A program made the position numbers and the translations under genes. Shown one piece after another: positions 1 through 5,417 of a stretch of DNA of 6,869 bases (the stretch's first letter is position 1; the number at the start of each line of letters is the position of its first letter). The stretch covers positions 1 through 6,869 of the forward strand of contig LZRQ01000186.1 in NCBI GenBank assembly GCA_002159155.1. Reading direction: 5' to 3'. Under the pieces are notes generated by a model. That model was not told where the DNA came from. It searched no databases and saw only the letters and a list, made by a program, of their open reading frames with translations. The stretch comes from Firmicutes bacterium ZCTH02-B6. GTDB lineage: Bacteria > Bacillota > Limnochordia > Limnochordales > ZCTH02-B6.

Positions 1-245
1 GCACCATCCGGGCGGCCCTGGACGCGGTCATGGACCGGGGCCGGCCCGATCGTATCCAACTGGCGGTGCTGGTGGACCGCGGGCACCGGGAACTGCCCAT
101 CCGGGCTGATTTCGTCGGCAAAAACTTGCCCACGTCTCGCCAAGAAGTGGTGGCGGTCAGGCTCGAGGAGATCGACGGACGCGATGAGGTCGTCATCCAA
201 GCGCCGGTGGAGGAAGAGGACAACAAAGGAGGAGCCATCCGATGA
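1..245 (+). CDS. pyrR: PyrR bifunctional pyr operon regulator / uracil phosphoribosyltransferase (C-terminal part, 5' end outside window)
   Basis: The reading frame is open from the window edge (first full codon at 3) to TGA at 243-245, giving 80 visible residues of a protein that is about 180 aa in the family. The first visible residues, TIRAALDAVMD, are the tail of the PRPP-binding loop (family form GRTVRAALDA). IQLAVLVDRGHRELPIRADF and VGKNLPTS follow, and are near-identical to the PyrR C-terminal signature. Known family role: PyrR binds pyr mRNA when UMP/UTP is high and represses the operon; it also converts uracil plus PRPP to UMP. The last ~12 residues (about EEEDNKGGAIR) form an acidic tail beyond the usual end, and their codons also carry the ribosome binding site of the next gene. 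The stop overlaps the uraA start (ATGA). The N-terminal half is not in view, so its integrity cannot be judged. Confidence 0.95.
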   Translation, partial: TIRAALDAVMDRGRPDRIQLAVLVDRGHRELPIRADFVGKNLPTSRQEVVAVRLEEIDGRDEVVIQAPVEEEDNKGGAIR

Positions 246-1531
246 AACCGCGGGTTGTCGACGTCGACGCCCGTCTGCCGTTGGGGCAGATGATACCCTT
301 AAGCTTGCAGCACTTGTTTGCCATGTTTGGGGCGACGGTGCTGGTGCCCATCTTAACGGGCATGAGCCCCGCTGTTGCCCTGTTTTCGTCGGGAGCCGGG
401 ACGCTGCTCTTCATCCTGATTACGGGTGGGCAAGTCCCGGCTTATTTGGGCTCATCGTTTGCATTCATTGCCCCGCTGAGCTTCGTCGTTGCCGAGTGGG
501 GGTTGCCTTACGCCCTGGGCGGGGTTGTCGTCACGGGGCTCGTGTACGCCGCAGTGGCAGCCGGCATCGCGGCGAGCGGCGTAGGCTGGCTCAAGCGGCT
601 CTTGCCTCCGGTGGTCATCGGGCCCGTCATTATGGTGATCGGCCTTGGGCTCGCCCCGGCGGCCTTGGACATGGCAGGCTTGACGGGTGATGCCGTCACG
701 CTTCTGGACCCGGGTGTGCAGGCGGCGCTTATCACGCTGGCGCTGGCCATCGGGGCGGCGATCCTGCTGCGCGGTTGGCTGTCCATGATTCCAGTCCTGG
801 TGGCCGTCATCGGAGGCTACGTCGCCGCCTGGCTGCTGGGCCTGGTGGACTTTACTGCGGTGCGGGCGGCCGCCTGGTTCGGAGTTCCCGATTTCACACT
901 GCCCCGGTTTAGCCTGGGCCCCATCATGGTCATCGCCCCGGTGGCCGTGGTGACCATGGCCGAACACCTGGGGGACGTGCTAGTGCTCAGCCGCATTGTC
1001 GGTCGCGATTTCTATGAAAAGCCCGGCCTACACCGCACCCTCTTGGGCGACGGCTTGGCGACGGCGCTGGCCGGCTTTGTCGGCGGCCCGCCCAATACCA
1101 CGTACGGTGAGAATGTGGGCGTGATGGCTATCACCCGTGTTTATGCCGTGCGGGTGATCGGGCTCACGGCTGCCCTCGCCGTCGGCTTGTCCTTTATCCC
1201 GAAGCTCGGCGCCCTCATCCAGACGATACCGACACCCGTGATGGGCGGGGTAGCCATCGTCCTGTTTGGAACCATCGCCGCCTCAGGCGTGCGCACCCTG
1301 GTGGAGAGCCGGGTCGATCTGTCGCAGAAGCGCAACCTGATCATCGCCTCGGTTATCCTGGTGGTTGGCATCGGCGGCGCTGCCCTCAAGCTCGGGCCTT
1401 TTGAGTTACAAGGCATGGCCTTGGCCACGGTCATCGGGGTCTTCCTCAATCTCCTCCTGCCGCAGAGCGAGGCGACCGCGTCCGCAGCCGAAAGCGGTTC
1501 GCCCGGGCACGCGGCGGTTTCGAGATCCTAG
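242..1531 (+). CDS. uraA: Uracil permease, NCS2 family (UraA/PyrP)
   Basis: A 429-aa inner-membrane transporter, the same length as I recall for E. coli UraA, predicted to import uracil with protons. The start is ATG at 242, with a perfect AAAGGAGG (225-232) 9 nt upstream. The NCS2 hallmarks are present: HLFAMFGATVLVP (24-36), the GGQVPAYLGSSFAF segment (62-75), the TMAEHLGD helix (238-245) and GGPPNTTYGENVGVM (281-295). The two uracil-binding glutamates of UraA, E241 and E290, fall at exactly those positions here. Long hydrophobic segments run throughout (for example 92-115, 122-140, 160-200, 227-240, 303-318, 334-348, 366-383, 390-405), as expected for the 14-segment fold. The last ~20 residues form a polar, Ala/Ser-rich tail. 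In the pyr context it should supply uracil for PyrR-type salvage and be repressed with the operon. Position 245, His in E. coli UraA as I recall it, is Asp. Confidence 0.95.
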   Translation: MKPRVVDVDARLPLGQMIPLSLQHLFAMFGATVLVPILTGMSPAVALFSSGAGTLLFILITGGQVPAYLGSSFAFIAPLSFVVAEWGLPYALGGVVVTGLVYAAVAAGIAASGVGWLKRLLPPVVIGPVIMVIGLGLAPAALDMAGLTGDAVTLLDPGVQAALITLALAIGAAILLRGWLSMIPVLVAVIGGYVAAWLLGLVDFTAVRAAAWFGVPDFTLPRFSLGPIMVIAPVAVVTMAEHLGDVLVLSRIVGRDFYEKPGLHRTLLGDGLATALAGFVGGPPNTTYGENVGVMAITRVYAVRVIGLTAALAVGLSFIPKLGALIQTIPTPVMGGVAIVLFGTIAASGVRTLVESRVDLSQKRNLIIASVILVVGIGGAALKLGPFELQGMALATVIGVFLNLLLPQSEATASAAESGSPGHAAVSRS

Positions 1532-1556
1532 ATCATCGGGCTGTCCCGGCAGACGG

Positions 1557-1602
1557 GGCCGCCGGCCGCCTGACTTCCATCGGGAGCTGGGCGCCGGCGG
1601 CC
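1557..1602 (+). promoter_or_regulatory. Strong GC hairpin in the leader of pyrB, candidate regulatory RNA element
   Basis: The arms GGCCGCCGGC (1557-1566) and GCCGGCGGCC (1593-1602) pair perfectly over 10 bp. Inside them, GCC (1568-1570) can pair with GGC (1590-1592) past a bulged C at 1567, and CTTCC (1574-1578) with GGGAG (1582-1586) around an ATC loop, giving one long imperfect stem. No T-run follows, so it is not a standard intrinsic terminator. CGCCT (1567-1571) could instead pair with AGGCG (1621-1625) next to the pyrB start, which would compete with ribosome binding. The pairing is visible in the sequence; a role in PyrR control is inference from position. Confidence 0.4.
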
Positions 1603-1613
1603 AGAAGGCGATC

Positions 1614-1623
1614 GGGGGCGAGG
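1614..1623 (+). promoter_or_regulatory. Weak/atypical ribosome binding site of pyrB
   Basis: GGGGG (1614-1618) lies 8 nt before the GTG at 1627, followed by CGAGG (1619-1623) only 3 nt before it. Neither is the clean AGGAGG seen at uraA and pyrC. The start is supported mainly by the protein: GFTRKHLIRMRDLSAAEI matches the usual ATCase N-terminus with its KHL and a later LS-x-EEI. ATG at 1657 would cut this off. The poor site and GTG codon suit a gene whose translation is controlled. Confidence 0.45.
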
Positions 1624-1626
1624 CGC

Positions 1627-2565
1627 GTGGGTTTCACACGCAAACATTTGATCCGCATGCGCGATTTGTCGGCGGCGGAGATCCAAGAGATTCTCGACAC
1701 GGCCGCAGCCTGTAAAGACATCTTCGGCCGGGAAGTAAAGAAGATGCCCACCTTGCGGGGACAGGTGATGGTCAACCTGTTCTATGAGCCGAGCACCCGG
1801 ACCCGTACATCGTTTGAGTTGGCGGCCAAGTGGCTGAGTGCCGACGTAGTCAATATTGCGGTCGCCTCCTCCAGCGTCGTCAAAGGCGAGAGCTTGACCG
1901 ACACCGCCAAAACCCTCGCGGCGCTTGGGGCCGACATCGTGGTGATCCGCCACCCGTCGGCCGGGGCGCCGGCGCTGTTGGCTCGCTCCATCGAGGCGGC
2001 GGTGATCAACGCCGGCGACGGCATGCACGAGCACCCTACGCAGGCGCTGCTGGACCTGTTTACCATTCAAGAGGCCAAGGGGAGCGTGGCTGGCCTGCAT
2101 GTGGTCATTGTCGGCGACATCCTGCACAGCCGCGTGGCCCGGTCCAACATCTGGGGGCTCCGTGCATTCGGCGCCCGGGTCACGGTGGTCGGCCCGCCGA
2201 CTCTCATCCCGCCGGGCCTCGAAGAGCTGGGCGTCCATGTCACCTACGACATCGACAAGGTGCTCCCAGAGGCTGATGTGGTCAACATCCTGCGCATTCA
2301 GCGGGAGCGCCAGCATACGGCGCTTATCCCGAGCCTTCGCGAGTACACCCGCTGTTTTGGCTTGACCCGGGAGCGGCTTGAGCTCCTTAAGCCGGACGCC
2401 CTGATCCTGCACCCGGGGCCGGCCAACCTTGGGGTGGAAATCGTCCAGGACGCCGTTGCCGATCCGCGTGCCCGCATCCATGAGCAGGTGACCAACGGCG
2501 TCGCCGTCCGGATGGCGGTGCTGTACCTGGTGACAGGAGGGCGGGACGATGCGGTGGCTGCTTAA
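1627..2565 (+). CDS. pyrB: Aspartate carbamoyltransferase catalytic subunit
   Basis: A 312-aa cytoplasmic enzyme that joins carbamoyl phosphate and L-aspartate to carbamoyl aspartate, the committed step of UMP synthesis. The carbamoyl-phosphate motif FYEPSTRTRTSFE is at 52-64, the active-site lysine loop SVVKGES at 83-89 (K86), HPTQALLDL at 136-144, GDILHSRVARSN at 163-174 and the aspartate-side LRIQRERQ at 222-229. All expected catalytic residues of the carbamoyl-phosphate side appear present, and the length matches Bacillus-type PyrB (about 304 aa). The start is GTG at 1627. The conserved HPGPxNRGVEI motif reads HPGPANLGVEI (262-272), so the usual Arg is Leu268. No regulatory pyrI lies nearby. 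The gene overlaps the next by 17 nt, and its partner there is a degenerate dihydroorotase-like protein, so a PyrB/pseudo-DHOase complex of the Pseudomonas kind is possible (inference). Confidence 0.95.
   Translation: MGFTRKHLIRMRDLSAAEIQEILDTAAACKDIFGREVKKMPTLRGQVMVNLFYEPSTRTRTSFELAAKWLSADVVNIAVASSSVVKGESLTDTAKTLAALGADIVVIRHPSAGAPALLARSIEAAVINAGDGMHEHPTQALLDLFTIQEAKGSVAGLHVVIVGDILHSRVARSNIWGLRAFGARVTVVGPPTLIPPGLEELGVHVTYDIDKVLPEADVVNILRIQRERQHTALIPSLREYTRCFGLTRERLELLKPDALILHPGPANLGVEIVQDAVADPRARIHEQVTNGVAVRMAVLYLVTGGRDDAVAA
2535..2540 (+). promoter_or_regulatory. Ribosome binding site fixing the pyrC-like start at 2549
   Basis: AGGAGG inside the end of pyrB sits 8 nt before ATG 2549. A second AAAGGAGG (2564-2571) sits only 4 nt before an in-frame GTG at 2576 (codon 10). 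The upstream start is preferred because it supplies the MRWLLKGGRVVDP strand that begins nearly all dihydroorotase-family proteins. A minor internal start cannot be excluded. Confidence 0.7.
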
Positions 2566-3835
2566 AGGAGGGCGAGTGGTCGACCCCTCGCAGGGCACCG
2601 ACATGGTGCTGGATGTGCGGGTCGCCGATGGCCGCATCGTAGAGTTGGGGCAAGAGCTGACGGGTGACGAAAACGTCATTGACTGCCGCGACAAGCTCGT
2701 TGTTCCCGGCCTAATTGACCTGCGGACCGACCTGGGCGAGCCTGGACGGGAGACCGCGGAAACCATCGCCTCGGGGACCCGCGCCGCGGCGGCAGGAGGT
2801 TTCACGGCCGTGTGCGCCCGCCCGGGCCGCGAGCCGGCCGTCGATGACGCGGGCTGGGTGAGCTTCGTGCGGCAGAGGGCAACGGCGGACGGCGTCGTCA
2901 AGGTCTACCCGCTGGCGGCCGTTACCAAGGCGTATGCGGGCAATGAGCTGGTGGAAATGGGCGAACTCAAGGCGGCCGGTGCCGTCGCGCTCTATGACGG
3001 TGACCGTACCATCGCGCGGGCCGGCGTGCTGCGGAGGGCGCTTGAATACGCCCGCATGTTCGCCCTGCCCGTTATGGTCCATTGCGAAGACGAAGACCTC
3101 GCGGGCCGCGGCGTCATGCACGAGGGCTTTCACTCGACCGTCAACGGTCTGGCCGGCATCCCGGCCACAGCGGAAGAAGTCATCGTCGCGCGCGACCTGA
3201 TGCTCGCCGAGTTGACGGGTACGCACGTGCACATCGCTCACGTAAGTACCGCAGCCAGTGTCGCCCTCATTCGAGCTGCCAAGGCGCGCGGCGTGCGCGT
3301 AACCGCGGACGTCACGCCCCATCACCTGGTCCTGACTGACGCCGACGTGCAGCCCGATGACGCCAACTGGAAATTGCGACCGCCCTTGCGCACGGCGTCC
3401 GACGTTGAGGCTTTGCTGGAAGGCCTTCGGGACGGCACCATCGACTGCATTGCCACGGACCATACGCCGTGCCTTGAGGAGGAGAAGCAGGTGGAGTTCG
3501 ACCAGGCTCCGTTTGGTGTCATTGGCCTGGAAACCGCGCTCCCCCTGCTTTTGACGCGGCTCGTGCACACCGGGGCCCTCTCCTTGAACGAACTCATCGG
3601 GCGGATGAGCTGGCACCCGGCCCGGGTGCTCGGCCTACCAGGAGGTACCCTAGCGCCGGGTGCACCGGCGGACGTGACCGTGATCGACCCCGACCTTGAG
3701 CGGGTCTACGACCCGAGGAAAGGTTTTTCGCACAGCCGCAACACGCCGCTGGCCGGCTGGACGTTGCGAGGCTGGCCAGTGGCGACCATGGTGGATGGGC
3801 GCTGGGTGATGCGGAACGGGAGGGTCATACTGTGA
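2549..3835 (+). CDS. pyrC: Dihydroorotase-family protein with degenerate active site (pseudo-dihydroorotase, PyrC-like)
   Basis: A 428-aa protein with the full length and fold pattern of class I dihydroorotase, an amidohydrolase TIM barrel. It keeps LKGGRVVDP (5-13), the DG.I strand (27-30), VVPGLIDL (51-58), MVHCED with H178, HIAHVST with H231, TADVTPHHL (252-260), IATDH with D304, and the C-terminal beta-sandwich (GAPADVTVID, 371-380). The zinc motif DxHxH after PGLID is lost: positions 59 and 61 are Arg and Asp. The FSDDG loop reads LYDGD (148-152), giving Gly at 151. The substrate Arg of HLREPG is Gly63, the Asn of MPNT is Gly93, the Asn of KMNPPLR is Arg277, and the His of DHAPH is Cys308. 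By known family chemistry it should not bind the metal pair or hydrolyse dihydroorotate. The frame is intact, so it is a maintained non-catalytic homologue rather than a wreck. It lies between pyrB and pyrF, overlapping both, which suggests a role with PyrB (inference). A changed activity is the alternative. Confidence 0.88.
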   Translation: MRWLLKGGRVVDPSQGTDMVLDVRVADGRIVELGQELTGDENVIDCRDKLVVPGLIDLRTDLGEPGRETAETIASGTRAAAAGGFTAVCARPGREPAVDDAGWVSFVRQRATADGVVKVYPLAAVTKAYAGNELVEMGELKAAGAVALYDGDRTIARAGVLRRALEYARMFALPVMVHCEDEDLAGRGVMHEGFHSTVNGLAGIPATAEEVIVARDLMLAELTGTHVHIAHVSTAASVALIRAAKARGVRVTADVTPHHLVLTDADVQPDDANWKLRPPLRTASDVEALLEGLRDGTIDCIATDHTPCLEEEKQVEFDQAPFGVIGLETALPLLLTRLVHTGALSLNELIGRMSWHPARVLGLPGGTLAPGAPADVTVIDPDLERVYDPRKGFSHSRNTPLAGWTLRGWPVATMVDGRWVMRNGRVIL

Positions 3836-4842
3836 AGCACGGCGAGCCGTTCCCTGCGCGGGTTGCCGCCGCCGTGGAGGACAAGGGCGGCCCGGTGGTG
3901 GTGGGCCTCGACCCGCGGCCTGAGTTGCTTCCTCCCGATCTCGTCGCGTGGGGCCGCCGGCAAAGCACCGACCCAAGGCGGGCCGCCGCCGCGGCAGTGG
4001 CTGTCTTCAACCGGCTGATCATCGACGCGGTGCACGACATCGCTGTGGCCGTCAAGCCGCAGCTGGCTTTTTTCGAGCAACTGGGCTGGCCGGGTGTCCA
4101 GGCGCTGGAGGAGACGATAACGCACGCTCGGCGCCGAGGACTGCTGGTGATCGCCGATGGCAAGCGGCACGACATCGGCTCGACCGCGGCGGCTTACGCG
4201 CGCGCCTACCTGGGGCCGGGCGACTTGGGAGAAAGGAAAGGCAGTGGCGGCACCGGTGAGGCCCTCTTTGGGGCGTTGGAGTCCGGCCTTGAGGCCGACG
4301 CCTTGACCGTAAGCCCGTACATGGGCACGGACAGCATGGAGCCCTTCTTGGACGCCTGTCGTCATTACGGCAAAGGCATATTCGTGCTGGTGCGGACGTC
4401 CAACCCTTCGGGTGCCGAGCTCCAGAATTTGCGGGTGCAGAGCGGGGCGGGCACGTTGACGCTTGCCGAACGAGTGGCAGAGCTGGTCATGCGCTGGAAC
4501 GAAGGGATGCCGAGGGCGGACGGCTACGGCCCGGTCGGCGCCGTGGTCGGCGCGACCGAACCGGCAGAGGCCGCGCGGCTACGACGGCAGCTGCCCGGGG
4601 TGCTTTTCCTTGTGCCAGGGTACGGGGCACAGGGAGCGGGCGCAAAGGAAGCCGCTGCCGCCTTCGCGCCCGACGGCCGCGGCGCCTTGGTCAACGCAGC
4701 GCGAGCGATCCAATACGCCTGGCAGGTTGAGCGCCCCGGCGAACCGGGGACCGCTGACGACTATGCAGCTGCGGCCCGGCGGGCTGCCCAGCGCATGCGC
4801 GAGGAACTCCAGGCGGCGTTGCAAGGGGAGGGGTCTCGGTGA
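3832..4842 (+). CDS. pyrF: Orotidine 5'-phosphate decarboxylase, type 2 subfamily
   Basis: A 336-aa cytoplasmic enzyme that decarboxylates OMP to UMP, the last step of the pathway. It belongs to the longer type 2 branch. Motifs in order: VVGLDPRP (23-30), AVKPQLAFFE (73-82), the catalytic D-x-K-x-x-D set in ADGKRHDIGSTA (108-119; D109, K111, D114), LTVSPYMG (158-165), RTSNPSG (188-194), VVGATEP (238-244), PGYGAQG (262-268) for phosphate binding, and NAARAI (288-293) carrying the usual Arg (R291). The start is GTG 3832 in a GTGA overlap with the pyrC-like stop, with GGGAGG (3818-3823) 8 nt upstream. Residues about 128-148 (GPGDLGERKGSGGTGEALFG) form a Gly-rich stretch longer than the usual loop between YARAYLG and the ADALTVSPY strand. 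It sits away from the catalytic motifs, so activity is expected. Confidence 0.95.
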   Translation: MKHGEPFPARVAAAVEDKGGPVVVGLDPRPELLPPDLVAWGRRQSTDPRRAAAAAVAVFNRLIIDAVHDIAVAVKPQLAFFEQLGWPGVQALEETITHARRRGLLVIADGKRHDIGSTAAAYARAYLGPGDLGERKGSGGTGEALFGALESGLEADALTVSPYMGTDSMEPFLDACRHYGKGIFVLVRTSNPSGAELQNLRVQSGAGTLTLAERVAELVMRWNEGMPRADGYGPVGAVVGATEPAEAARLRRQLPGVLFLVPGYGAQGAGAKEAAAAFAPDGRGALVNAARAIQYAWQVERPGEPGTADDYAAAARRAAQRMREELQAALQGEGSR

Positions 4843-5417
4843 CCGGCAATGAAATGATGGAGGCGCTGGTCAAAAGCGGCGCCGTCTTGCGGGGGCACTT
4901 CCTGCTCACCTCGGGGCGACATAGTGACACGTATTTGGAGAAGTTCCGGCTCTTGGAACGTCCGGACTTGACGGAGCCGGTGGTGCGGGCCTTAGCGGAT
5001 CGGTTCCGGGACGCCGGCGTCCAGGTGGTTCTTGGCCCGGCCATCGGCGGCATCATCGTCGCCTATGAGATGGCGCGTCAGCTTGGGGTGCGGGCGATCT
5101 TCGCCGAGCGCCAGGACGGGCGGCTCACCTTGCGCCGCGGTTTCCGGGTCCAACCGGGCGAGCGCTGCTTGGTCGTCGAAGACGTGGTGACCACGGGCGG
5201 CTCCGTGCGGGAGGCTGTGGACGTGGCCAGGCAGGCGGGCGCGGACGTGGTAGGCGTGGCCGTGCTAGCGGACCGTAGCGGCGGACGAGTGTTAGATCTG
5301 GGAGTGCCGGTGGAGTATTTGGTTTCCCTGGACGCGCCTGCCTGGGCGGCCGATGAGTGCCCTTTGTGCCGAGCGGGGGTGCCCCTTGAAAAGCGGGGAA
5401 GCCGGGATGTGGCATGA
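4839..5417 (+). CDS. pyrE: Orotate phosphoribosyltransferase
   Basis: A 192-aa cytoplasmic enzyme that transfers phosphoribose from PRPP to orotate, giving OMP for PyrF. HFLLTSGRHSDTYLEKF (20-36) is the orotate/5'-side signature of the Thermus/Bacillota branch. GPAIGGIIVAYEMAR (66-80) follows, then the mobile catalytic loop AERQDGRLTLRRGF (89-102), and the PRPP motif LVVEDVVTTGGS (111-122) is complete. The C-terminus carries DECPLCRAGVPLEKRGSR (172-189) with a CxxC pair (C174, C177). I recall the same tail in related PyrE proteins, so it looks like a subfamily trait. The start is GTG 4839, with TGA of pyrF inside it (GTGA) and AAGGGGAGGGG at 4823-4833. The overlap with pyrF suits two consecutive pathway enzymes made in equal amounts. 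Confidence 0.95.
   Translation: MTGNEMMEALVKSGAVLRGHFLLTSGRHSDTYLEKFRLLERPDLTEPVVRALADRFRDAGVQVVLGPAIGGIIVAYEMARQLGVRAIFAERQDGRLTLRRGFRVQPGERCLVVEDVVTTGGSVREAVDVARQAGADVVGVAVLADRSGGRVLDLGVPVEYLVSLDAPAWAADECPLCRAGVPLEKRGSRDVA

Larger units (their letters stand above)
1532..1626 (+). other. uraA-pyrB intergenic gap, the only non-coding stretch between genes
   Basis: This 95-nt gap interrupts an otherwise overlapping operon. I see no convincing -35/-10 promoter pair and no U-tract terminator. It contains a small CGGG-CTGT-CCCG hairpin (1537-1548), which can alternatively form CCCG/CGGG (1545-1548 with 1554-1557). These are followed by the large hairpin listed separately and then the weak pyrB ribosome binding site. 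In Bacillus, the pyrR-pyrP and pyrP-pyrB gaps hold PyrR-dependent attenuators, so this is the expected place for control. The canonical PyrR loop sequence (CCAGAGAGG) is not present; the nearest match is CCAGAAGG at 1601-1608. Confidence 0.6.

Noticed and set aside
184..690. 168-codon + strand frame overlapping pyrR end and uraA
   Set aside because: It is out of frame with UraA, whose motifs are unambiguous. Its composition is Arg/Gly/His-rich, as expected of a shifted frame.
1557..1602. Hairpin as a Rho-independent terminator of uraA
   Set aside because: The bases after the stem (AGAAGGCGATCGGGGG) contain no T-run.
1590..1603. 14-mer GGCGCCGGCGGCCA repeated at 6427-6440
   Set aside because: It occurs only twice, has low-complexity GC content and no shared flanks. 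It is likely chance in this base composition.
1532..1626. Internal promoter for pyrB
   Set aside because: No plausible TTGACA/TATAAT pair is present in this GC-rich gap.
2720..2734. Loss of HxH in the pyrC-like gene as a frameshift or sequencing error
   Set aside because: The flanking residues PGLIDL and EPG stay in frame, and several separate, distant active-site residues are also changed. One read error cannot explain this.
1528..2901. 457-codon open frame on the minus strand, antisense to pyrB and the pyrC-like gene
   Set aside because: It is the antisense shadow of two clearly recognisable genes in GC-rich DNA. Its protein is rich in Arg/Pro/His/Gly with no domain pattern.
2711..3616. 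301-codon minus-strand open frame inside the pyrC-like gene
   Set aside because: It is a shadow of a conserved + strand gene and resembles no known protein.
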